A model generated the notes under the pieces. That model was not told where the DNA came from. It did no database searches and saw nothing but the letters and a program-made list of their open reading frames with translations. From Fulvivirga ulvae (lineage in GTDB: Bacteria; Bacteroidota; Bacteroidia; Cytophagales; Cyclobacteriaceae): a stretch of 64,000 bases of DNA. The stretch is taken from positions 2,133,501 through 2,197,500 of the forward strand of contig NZ_CP089981.1 of NCBI RefSeq assembly GCF_021389975.1, in the 5' to 3' direction. This document shows positions 27,518 through 37,700 of the stretch, in pieces. The position numbers and the translations under genes were made by a program. Numbering within the stretch: the first letter of the stretch is position 1; every line of letters starts with the position of its first letter.

Positions 27518-27547
27518 TTTGTAAAAGAATCTCGATTCTTTTACAAA
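27518..27547. repeat. 30-bp palindrome upstream of the RHS operon
   Basis: Two perfect 14-bp arms, TTTGTAAAAGAATC and its reverse complement, flank a TC centre. It lies in the divergent region between mfd and the RHS operon, where a terminator is not expected, so it could be an operator or an extruding hairpin. It is about 215 bp upstream of the first operon gene. Confidence 0.6.
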
Positions 27548-27647
27548 AAATTGGCTGGAGGGCTTTTACAAATGCTTATTCCAGCTATTTCCCCATATAG
27601 CTTTGTTTACCATTTTCAGTTTCTGCTACAATGGAGCTGAAAATACA

Positions 27648-27671
27648 CTTATTTAGATATATCTGAATAAG
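27648..27671. repeat. 24-bp near-perfect palindrome upstream of the RHS operon
   Basis: CTTATTTAGATA followed by TATCTGAATAAG is symmetric except for one base pair. It sits about 90 bp before the ATG at 27761, a usual place for a repressor or activator site. A weaker dyad ATTTTCAG...CTGAAAAT lies just upstream at about 27612-27644. Confidence 0.45.
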
Positions 27672-27760
27672 CTAATGGAATATTATTCAATCAAGAAGAT
27701 TTGAAATTGGTTTGATAATGCCAAACATTTTTGAAACTATTAATATTAACTCAATCAAAT

Positions 27761-30700
27761 ATGATTAAGTACGGATTGTTTACTGCAAGTCTTTTGATCT
27801 GTAGTTTCATCACTTTTGGACAGGTAAGCCCTGTTTATGTAGATGTAATTCCGCCATCACCGGAAGCCTCCAACATTGCGAAATATGGAAATACCCCGGT
27901 TAGTTATAATACAGGTACTCCAAATATTTCAATTCCTCTACATACCATAGCCGGGAAAGCCATAGAACTTCCGATTGGCCTTACCTATGATGCAAAAGGA
28001 CATAAGGTGGAAGACGTGGCCAGTTGGGTCGGTCTGGGGTGGACACTAACGGCCGGCGGAGTAATAGCAAGAACTGTTCGCGGCAGGCCGGATGAACATA
28101 ACAAAGGGTATTTTAACCAGAGAGACAGGTGGGAAACCCTGAAAGATCAGGTTTATACCACCAGTAATTTTGTAAATCATCCCAAATATGATTTTGAGAC
28201 TGACGTTGCCAGCGGAGAATTGGACCTGGCCCCTGATGCTTTTACTTTTAATTTCGGTAGTTACTCAGGCACAATCACTTTTAAATATATAAATGACGGC
28301 ACCAGTTTCGAGTTTTACCCCATGGTCTCTCCTTTTCAGGATGTTAAGGTTCAGCATCCTTTTGATGGCACTACTAATGGCAACTGGATCATAACTACCC
28401 CTGATGGACTCAGGTACACTTTTTCGGATAAAGAAACCAATGATACCCGTTCATCTAACGGCCTTTTAGTATCTGCCTGGTATCTAAGTACTATTGAAAG
28501 CCCTGGTACGCATGAGAAAGTAGTTTTTAACTACGGCTCTAATGGAACTCATGTAGTTGATAATGGAAATATGTATAAAGTGAGTACCACTACACTTCAG
28601 GGTACAGGTAATTATGGTTCATGCGAATATCCAGCTCCTTATATAGAGACTGATGATCCGGATCAGGTAACAACCCTTTATTTAAATACCATATCCTATT
28701 ACCCGAATATTGAGGTGCAAAATGACAGGTATATCAGGGTAGCTTTAAATTCCACGGTGGGCAGATCATGTGAAAGAGTAGTGAACTACACACCTGTTTT
28801 GAGAAGGCTCAATAATATAATTATTACTTCCCAGTATCAGGGAACCCCATCCTTGATCAAAAATATTGATTTTTCATACGGAGTATATGGTAATCCTGCT
28901 GATTGTAATAGTAGCAACCGACTGAAGCTGCTTGCTGTTAAAGAGACAGGTAAACCGGCCTATCAATTTGAATATAATAGTAATACACTGCCTCAATATG
29001 GCTATATGTCAGATCATTGGGGATACTGGAACGGACAGGGCAAACCTGCAAATAATTCTTTTATTCCAAAATTACCTAAAGCGTATGAGTCTCAATTTAT
29101 AAACAATGGTTTGGCCTCGGCTAACCGGGAAACGAGTAATGTGTATAGTTTAGTTGGCCTGCTTAATAAAATCACATATCCAACAGGAGGCTCAACTATT
29201 TTTGAGTTTGAAGCCCATTCGGGTCAGGGTTATGTCGATAACTATAAACAAGCGAAAATAATTGATGTAACTGCTAAAAGCGATATAGAGCATCATGGCA
29301 CTATGTCAGCCGCTGAGCTTGCATTTAGAGAACTGTGGAATGACGGCGACACGGAGATTGCGGATGGCATGCCTAATGTAAGGCTAATGAGGTTTACCAT
29401 TAATGAGGGACAATATGTAAAAATCAGTTCTTCCATATCACCATCCGGGGATTATCGAGAACCGATAGGAGCACGGCTATATAACTGGCCTGTTGTGGAT
29501 AAACACCAACCAATCAGCTTCAACCCTGCAATTCAAAAATTTTTGCCCGCGGGGAATTATGTATTGGTAGCCATGGTGGGCGAAAAACTAAATGGTATAA
29601 CAGCGAAGGCATCTATAGATTACTATCAGGTTATTGATAATTACCTTGTTAAAGACAAATATTACGGGGGTGCCCGCATTAAGAGAATTACGGACTATGA
29701 TCCTGTTGACCCTAATAATCCTGTGGTTACGGAGTTTCGTTATTACAAAGACTATATAAACTTTCTTAAGCCAGGAAATATAAGCGATGGGCCATCATGG
29801 GATGGGCCTACCCCGGTACCTACTGACGGTTCCACAGGTGCTGGATCTTCTTCAGAGGAACCAGAACCTACATCCAGCGCCACTGTATTCTACTCTCCCA
29901 AGTATTTTACAGATGATATTTGTGATGGACAGCTTATAGCTTCAGCATATAGCAGCAACCCATTTGGATTGATCAAAGGGCACCATATCGGGTATTCTGA
30001 AGTAGCGGTGATCAGGAATGGCAATGAAAATTATGACAATGGCATAACCATCCATAAATTTTCAAACAGCCCCAATCCTGATGTAAGGAACCTTAAAAAA
30101 GAGGAAGCTTACTATGACGCTGACCTAAACCTGGTTAGCAAAACCACTTATGAGTATGCTGATGAATATGCTGAAAACACTACGGGCTTTATTTTTAAGA
30201 TAGATCAGGTACAGGTTCTGTTTGACGATGGAGAGGGGTATCTTCATTACTACCATTTCTCCAACAAAATGCCGGAAACAAATTATAATTACGGATCATT
30301 TTGGAGGCACCTGGTCAAACAAAGTGAATATAGTTATTCGCCAAATGGAGGTGAATATCTCAAAGAAACATCTTATGAGTATGCCACTGCAGGCTACAAC
30401 TTCAAGAACCAGGTGCATTACCAGTTCATGACCAAAAAATCGGAAAGTATCAATGAAGGGAAGTTAGATAGTTATTACCTGTATCCTCCTCAATTTTCAG
30501 GTACTGTATATGCTCAAATGATCAATGACTACAATTATTCTCATTTGGTAAAGAGCTATACCGAAATGATGCCGGACCATGGAAGTCCGCAGGTAATTAC
30601 GGGCAACAGCTATGATTATACAAAAATTGATGGCAGGTATGTGCCTGAAAAAGAATACCTCTATGACAGGGAAAGCTTGCAGTACGAAGCGATCAGGATT

Positions 30701-31315
30701 TTTACCCATGACGCAGGCGGCAACCTTACAGGGATCAAAAACCTGAGGACAGGAATCAATACCTCCTTTTTATGGGATGGCAGGGGCAGGAACTTAATAG
30801 CCGCCATTAAAAATAGCTTACCAGACCAGGTGGATTATTGCAGCTTTGAAGAGTTTACCCGCAGCACATGGACAACCGGTAATACCCTTGAAGATGCGGG
30901 TGCCATAAGCGGTAAGATGGTAAAAGACCTTAATTCAGGAGCCGTGACATTTAGCGGAGGGCTGGCGACTGGAACTTACCAATTATCACTCTTTGCGAAA
31001 AATGGCTCTGTAACGGTCAATGGAGTTCAAAGAAGTGCCCCGTCAGCATGGACATTGCTGACCTGGGAGGTTGGTAGCATCTCCCTCACTATAAGCGGTA
31101 CCGCCACCATCGATGAAGTACGGATTATGCCCGCGGATGCCCACGCAGAGTTCAGCACCTTTAAAGTGGATGATTTTATCGGAGTCACATCAAAATCAGA
31201 CCCGAATGGTATTTCAACCTACTTTAAATATGACGACCGGCAAAGGCTGGAATATATCAGAGATAACAACAAGAACATCACTACAAAATACGAATATGGA
31301 TACTATAATGATTAA
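27761..31315 (+). CDS. secreted SpvB/RHS-like protein, companion of the downstream RHS toxin
   Basis: The ATG at 27761 gives a signal peptide (MIKYGLFTASLLICSFITFG); an earlier TTG at 27731 is less likely. The 1,184-residue product begins with a conserved segment, NIAKYGNTPVSYNTGTPNIS, and a motif like VGLGWTLTAGGVIARTVRG that resembles the SpvB/insecticidal-toxin N-terminal region. It then has many tyrosine/aspartate-rich YD-like strands (YEYADEYAENT, FEYNSNTLPQYGY) and ends in YFKYDDRQRLEYIRDNNKN, an RHS-type repeat. It lacks an RHS core motif and a toxin tail. Its stop overlaps the next gene by 8 bp. I infer a structural partner of the large RHS protein, perhaps like TcB/TcC encapsulation pairs. 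Confidence 0.82.
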   Translation: MIKYGLFTASLLICSFITFGQVSPVYVDVIPPSPEASNIAKYGNTPVSYNTGTPNISIPLHTIAGKAIELPIGLTYDAKGHKVEDVASWVGLGWTLTAGGVIARTVRGRPDEHNKGYFNQRDRWETLKDQVYTTSNFVNHPKYDFETDVASGELDLAPDAFTFNFGSYSGTITFKYINDGTSFEFYPMVSPFQDVKVQHPFDGTTNGNWIITTPDGLRYTFSDKETNDTRSSNGLLVSAWYLSTIESPGTHEKVVFNYGSNGTHVVDNGNMYKVSTTTLQGTGNYGSCEYPAPYIETDDPDQVTTLYLNTISYYPNIEVQNDRYIRVALNSTVGRSCERVVNYTPVLRRLNNIIITSQYQGTPSLIKNIDFSYGVYGNPADCNSSNRLKLLAVKETGKPAYQFEYNSNTLPQYGYMSDHWGYWNGQGKPANNSFIPKLPKAYESQFINNGLASANRETSNVYSLVGLLNKITYPTGGSTIFEFEAHSGQGYVDNYKQAKIIDVTAKSDIEHHGTMSAAELAFRELWNDGDTEIADGMPNVRLMRFTINEGQYVKISSSISPSGDYREPIGARLYNWPVVDKHQPISFNPAIQKFLPAGNYVLVAMVGEKLNGITAKASIDYYQVIDNYLVKDKYYGGARIKRITDYDPVDPNNPVVTEFRYYKDYINFLKPGNISDGPSWDGPTPVPTDGSTGAGSSSEEPEPTSSATVFYSPKYFTDDICDGQLIASAYSSNPFGLIKGHHIGYSEVAVIRNGNENYDNGITIHKFSNSPNPDVRNLKKEEAYYDADLNLVSKTTYEYADEYAENTTGFIFKIDQVQVLFDDGEGYLHYYHFSNKMPETNYNYGSFWRHLVKQSEYSYSPNGGEYLKETSYEYATAGYNFKNQVHYQFMTKKSESINEGKLDSYYLYPPQFSGTVYAQMINDYNYSHLVKSYTEMMPDHGSPQVITGNSYDYTKIDGRYVPEKEYLYDRESLQYEAIRIFTHDAGGNLTGIKNLRTGINTSFLWDGRGRNLIAAIKNSLPDQVDYCSFEEFTRSTWTTGNTLEDAGAISGKMVKDLNSGAVTFSGGLATGTYQLSLFAKNGSVTVNGVQRSAPSAWTLLTWEVGSISLTISGTATIDEVRIMPADAHAEFSTFKVDDFIGVTSKSDPNGISTYFKYDDRQRLEYIRDNNKNITTKYEYGYYND

Positions 31316-31706
31316 AGTTAGAAGCCTGCTGCTATTGGGTATCATGGCCCTGGCAGGCGGCGCATGGGCTCAAGTGCCTTCGGCGATGAAACTGGAAAGT
31401 TCGGCAGCAATTAGTGATGGACAGGAATTTCCGATCGAATCAACAATTGAAGTCTCAGGGGACCATATAGTATGGACACAATACAGCCAAAGCGGTAACA
31501 GCCAGGAGACGCGGTTTGAGATAGCTGGTGTAAACGGCGATTGGGATCAAAACACAAACCAGGGACTGCTAATCTATACTGTTGTGATTGATGAGAGCAG
31601 GGAGGAAATAATTATTAAAGGCACGGCAGAAAGCACTGAAGTAAACATCGGCCCTAATAACCAGTACACCATTCGTATGATTATGCATACCATCACTTAT
31701 AACTAA
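31308..31706 (+). CDS. small secreted protein of the RHS operon
   Basis: The start at 31308 (MIKVRSLLLLGIMALAGGAWA) gives a signal peptide and an 8-bp overlap with the gene before; an ATG at 31296 is an alternative. The mature part of about 110 residues is beta-rich (IESTIEVSGDHIVWTQYSQS, GLLIYTVVIDESREEIIIKG) and has no motif I recognise. Its position between the two RHS-like genes, overlapping one and 24 bp from the start of the other, suggests a chaperone, adaptor or anchoring subunit. Function unknown. Confidence 0.75.
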   Translation: MIKVRSLLLLGIMALAGGAWAQVPSAMKLESSAAISDGQEFPIESTIEVSGDHIVWTQYSQSGNSQETRFEIAGVNGDWDQNTNQGLLIYTVVIDESREEIIIKGTAESTEVNIGPNNQYTIRMIMHTITYN

Positions 31707-31730
31707 TTCGTATTGAGCTTTAATCCATTA

Positions 31731-34700
31731 ATGATGCTAAGATTTTTATTTTCTATAATCATATACCTGGTTACCTATTCGGCTGGCGTTGGCGCCATTA
31801 ACGGACCAACAAATGTAAACCCCGGCGTGGAAGTAATGTATACCTACTCAGATGAATTTCTTCAACGCGACCCTAACTGGGAAGTTACCAATGGGGTAAT
31901 CACTTACCAGGGTACTATGATGAATGCCAATGACCCTGAAGGACAGGTCGCCTATATTGTTAAAGTCAAATGGAACAATGTGAGCTCCGGTTCCATTCGG
32001 TTTAAGAATGGTTTTTTTATAAGAGATATACTCAGTGTAACCATAGCCTCGCCATTACCTTCGACCCCTCCAAACCCCATAGCCTCAACCAATGCATGTG
32101 GTAGCAAAACACTTACCCGTCAGGGTACCCCACCTTCAGGCGTGACCTGGTACTGGCAAGTTTCTTCAAGCGGAATCAGCACTACCCTGGGCTATGGCAG
32201 TACTTATGTAGTCAATAACTCAGGTACATACTACCTGCGTGCCAAAAACAGTACAGGCTGGAGTTCAGGCTCAGGTTCAGTGTCAGTTACGGTTACAAAT
32301 CCTGCCGTGCCGCCGGAACCTACCGTGAAGCTGGAGTGTAACATGGCCACAGTTACACTAGCCGCACCACCGTCCGGTGTAACCTACTATTGGCAATCTT
32401 CAGCTTCAGGTACCAGCACCGAAGCTAAATTATCAGGAAGCTCCACATTTCTTTCTCAATCGGGCTATTACTATGTACGTGCCAGACAAGGAGACTGCTG
32501 GAGCGCGACTCGTTCAGGTTATGTGGACCTTAGTGCCTCATCTATTGACATATCAGGAGAGCAACTGGTATCTGAAGGGTCTACCCATACCTACCAGTAT
32601 ACACCGGAATATTTATTAATAGCACCTTCCTGGTCCACCCCAGGAGGAGTTGCCTCCGCACCGGAGCTTAATGGCTCTACGTACACCACTACGGTACAAT
32701 GGTCTATTGCAGGACAGACGACTTTGAGGCTGTGCAGTCATGGTTTTCCTTATGGAGAGATGCCCGTAACCGTTTTACCATTACCCGAGGCACCGCCCGC
32801 TCCAAGGCTCCAGGATATGTATCCAGTCGGACACTGTGGGTCAATAGTTTTGGAAACTTTTGGAAGTCCTCCGTCCGGAGTTATCTGGTACTGGCAAAAT
32901 TCCCCTACAGGTACCAGCACTTCCAATTCAGATCCGGATTTTACTGTGCCATCAGATGGGGTTTACTACTTAAGAGGCAGAAATGCCGCAGGAGGATGGG
33001 GGCCTGCTTCCGGTGGTCTTGTGGTAGACCTGCCTGAATTACCCGAGGCACCACCCGCACCAACAGTACTGCACAACTGCGGGCTGGCCACAATCTCCCG
33101 GGCTGTACCCCCGTCAGGGATCACTTACTACTGGCAGACACACCCGGAAGGCACAGATGTTTCTGATTCGAGGGCTACCCGGCCTGCCGGATCTGGCATA
33201 CACTACCTGAGGCCTAAATCTGAAACTTGTTGGGGGCCGTCATCCAGTATAACCATTGTTGGTGATAATCCTGCTGACAGAGTTAATGTAGCCCTGGGCC
33301 AGCGGGTGACTTATGATACTGATAATTCAGGTTCCGCCGGTGTGTGGTGGCATGCCAGTGAAGGGTCAACAGTATTAAGCACCTACTCAGAGGGTACCAG
33401 GCATTATGCAGAAGTAGAGTGGGGCCAGTTGGGTGAAGGATACCTTAAAGGCTGTTCCGGACCTTTTATGATAGAAAAGGTTTTTGTAAATGTGGTTCCT
33501 GCAGCCCCTGATGTTGAAGCAGGTTGCGGAAGCGCTCTTCTTACAAGAAACGGAACACCAAAAGCATGTGAAACATGGCACTGGTATAAAGCCGGAAGCT
33601 CCTCTTCATTAGGTACAGGAGCTACACTTACAGTAAACACCTCCGGTACATATTACCTGAGACCAAAAAAATGTGATGGCACCTGGCACAGCGTGGGCTT
33701 TGGCACAGTGGTAAATATTGATCCACTGCCAATAGCCCCGACAGATGTTAGTGTTGAAGATATGGTTAACCCTGGTTTTGTGACTATGAAAGTCAATGAT
33801 ACCAACCCGACCTATACCTACCACTGGTATCGAAATGGTATAAAGGAGCATGAAGGCACCACATATAAAGCTTTTTGTGCGGAAACCAGTACTTTTAAAG
33901 TTTACAGTTTTGAAAACGGCTGCTTAAGTGCTGCGCCAAAATCAGTAACCAGCAACGTTTTCCTTGTTCCGGCAATACAGGTAGATGGGTCACTTTTTCT
34001 GAAGAGCGGAGAGCAAACCCGTCTTTTTGTAGATAACAGTATTTTTACCCATTATCAGTGGGCAAAGGACGGTGCCGACATTGCGGGAAGTACCCAGCAC
34101 CAGTTGACCGTAACTACCCCGGGGACTTACCATTTGGCAGTCAGTTTAAACGGAACAGACTATTATAATACCGCATCAGTGAAAGTGGCCCTCCTGGGCA
34201 ACCACCCCGATGATTCACCCGCCCCTACGCTACGAAGCAATGCTCCTACGGCCACTTTGGGATCATCCGATATCAATTATGTGAGGACGTACTCCTTCAG
34301 AGTGCCTTCAAACGATCTGGGGATAATAGGTACCGTACCGGATTTCCCTGTAGATGAGGTCACTGTTTCAACCCAATATATCGATGGCCTGGGCAGGCCT
34401 GTCCAAACCGTTATCAAACAGGGGTCTCCAAAGAAGAACGATATTGTGCAATCCGTAACTTACGACAGGGAAGGAAGGCAATACAGAGAATATCTGCCCT
34501 ATGTGAACAGTGCCGGGCTGGGGGCCTACCGGAACAACCACCTGCAGGAGCAATATGATTTTTACAGGAACCTCGACAATACCAACCCAACTTCACCGGC
34601 TTACAAAGTGGCCCGTACGGGAGTTCCCTATGCCGAAACCAGGTTTGAGGACTCTCCGCTGGATAAAGTAGTGGAAGCGTCAGCACCCGGGGAGACATGG

Positions 34701-37700
34701 CAGATGGGGCGCGGCCATACCACCCGAAGCGATGTAAGGCCCTACAATGCCGCGGATGACCAGGTAGTTATCAACTGGTCCGTAGCTAACGACAAGTTAG
34801 TGCACCAGGGCTATGTTTATACCGGTGAGCTGATGGTACAGGTTACTGCTGACGAGCATGGCCAGGAAGTACGCGAATTTACAGATAAACAAGGCAGGAC
34901 TATCCTCAAGCGCGTAAATGGCAACAACAAGGGAGAGTGGCTGGACACCTACTATGTGTACGATATATTTGGCAACCTCAGGTTTGTACTCCCTCCCGTA
35001 TGTTCCGAAAAAGTAGTTGGCAGCTTTAACTGGGCTACAGATTCAGGCATCATAGATAACTGGGCCTTTCAGTATAAATATGACAGCAGGGATCGAATGG
35101 TACTCCAAAAGGTACCGGGCGCAGAAGCACTGTACCTGGTATACGACAACAGAGACAGGCTGGTACTAACCCAGGATGGCAATCAGCGGCTGAACGGAGA
35201 GTGGGCTTTTACAAAGTATGATGAACTTAACCGGCCAATTATCCATGGTGTAACCGTACAGCCCGGCTCATGGGAGGAGGTAAAGAACGCGGTAAAAAAT
35301 CATCCGGTGCTGTTTGAGGAGCCGGGAGGTGAAATGTTTGGTTATACTAATCTGGCGTTTCCCATAGATACACTGGCTGAAAATTATAACCTGATCACCT
35401 ATTATGACAATTATGACTTTCCCCATGCCGACAACCTGGCTTTTGTTCCCGAACTTGGCCATACAGCGCCTTTTGACCGTGTTGTTGGACTCGTCACCGG
35501 TACGGTAACAAAGGTACTGGGTGAATTTAAATGGTTGCGAAGCATTACCTACTATGATGATGAATACAGGGTCATCCAAACGCAGGATGAAAATCAGCTG
35601 GGTTATGTGAACGTGACAACCAGCAGGTATAATTTTGCGGGGGAAGTGATCGAGGAGCAAACCTCCGGGAAAGACGTAAAGGTGGCCCGGACCATGGTTT
35701 ATGATCATATTGGAAGGCTACTTCAGATAAACCATAAAGTTGAAGACAGTATACAGGTATACGGACCGGTAGTTTTGGTGAAGAACGAATACAATGAAAT
35801 AGGTGAGTTGATAGAAAAAAACCTGCATAGCGAGGATAACCTGGCCTCCTTTGCTCAAAGTGTGGATTATGCTTATAACCCAAGAGGCTGGTTAACCCAC
35901 ATCAACAACAGTGAACTGTCTGAGACTGAAACCCGGAGCCCTGGTGACTACTTTGGTATGGAGCTGATGTATGACTATGGATTTGAGCAACAGCAATATA
36001 ATGGTAATGTGGCCGGTGTAAAGTGGAAAACCTTTGGCAAGCCCGAAACCAAGGCCTATGGCTACGTCTACGACGGCCTCAACAGGTTAAGATACGCAGA
36101 CTATGTGGAAAGCCAGACCGGCGCATGGACATTTAAACCGGGAGTATACAATGAGCATGTTCATGATTATGACCGAAACGGAAACATCCTTGGCCTTACA
36201 CGTTATGCCGACCATTCCGGGCAGGAGGAGATTGATCGGCTGGTTTATAGCTATGGACAGGGTGCTGAACATGCCAACAGGCTACTTAGAGTGGCGGATA
36301 ATGATCTGGCCGCCTATAAAGAAGAGGGATTCAGAGATGCAGAGGGTGATGACTATGTGTATGATGGCAATGGTAATACGGTACGAGACGCCAATAACCA
36401 TATTGAGAAAATATACTATAATCATCTCAATTTGGCCGAATATATTTTGTATGACGACGGGCGGTCGGAGGCATATACCTATGATGCTACCGGTACTAAA
36501 ATAGCGGAGGAGATCTATAGCAGCAATGGTTCATTAGTTGAAAGAAAGGATTTTATAGATCAGTTTGTTTATAACTTTGGTAAACTGGAAGCTATACAAC
36601 ATGAAGAGGGGCAGGTAGTAGGTAATCTTTATTTTGGAGGCCTGGATTACTTATATGATATTAAGGATCACTTGGGGAATACCCGCCTTACTTTTACAAC
36701 AAGGGATGAAATTTATCACTATCAGGCCACCATGGAAACCGAACATTCTGATGAAGAAGAGGCCTTATTTAGTAACCTGGAAGAGACCAGAATCACTTTT
36801 GCTGCAGCAAGCAATTCACCAGATAAAGTAGCCAGAGTTAACCAAAGCCAACCGATTGGGCCGGCTTTGGGTTTAAAGGTCAAGCTAGGTGATATTATTC
36901 ATTTGGAAACTTATGCTTACTATGAAGGAGGTTCCGGTTACACCACTCCAACCAGTTTAACATCAATCATAGCATCCGTAGCGGCAAGCTATGGAGGTGT
37001 AAATGGAGGTACTGAATACCAACAGACCATATATAACAGTTTTGAAGGTGCTTTTGGTTTTTTTGATAATGGCCAAACCAGTAGTGATAATGTGCCTTCA
37101 GCATACCTTAACTATATTCTTTTCGATGAAGAAATGAATTATAAGAATTCCGGGTATAAGCAGTTATCTGATGCGGCTAATTTTAATGTTGAAAAACTTG
37201 AGATCAGCGATATACAAATTGAGGAAACCGGGTACATATATGCCTATGTAAGTCACGAAAGTGCTACCGATAATTGGGTATATTTTGATGACCTGAAATT
37301 AACCCATAACAGAAGTAAAATCATAAAAGGTGAAGATTTTTATCCTTTAGGCCTCTCATTCAATCCTTACCATCGTGATAATGAACACTATGCTGGTTCG
37401 GTAAATACCAGGGGTATAGCTCACGGAATCAAAGATCTGGGTTTCAGAAAATACGATGCCGTACTTGGCAGGTTCTATAATATAGATCCTCTTGCTGACT
37501 TGCAACCGGACCAAAGCACGTATCAGTATGCGGGTAATAATTTTGCCAATAATGAAGACCTGCTGGGCTTGCTTATAGAAGACGGAAGCTATAAAGTGAG
37601 GGAAAGGAACAAACAAGCCAGGACAGGCGAGGATAAAGATAAAGGCAAAAAGGGCAAAAGAGTAAAAAGAGTGAAGGTAAAAGGCCGTGGTACGCACTCC

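Noticed and set aside
27741..31315. First large operon protein as a type IX secretion cargo
   Set aside because: It has a signal peptide, but the C-terminus (YEYGYYND) is an RHS-type strand and shows no type IX sorting domain.
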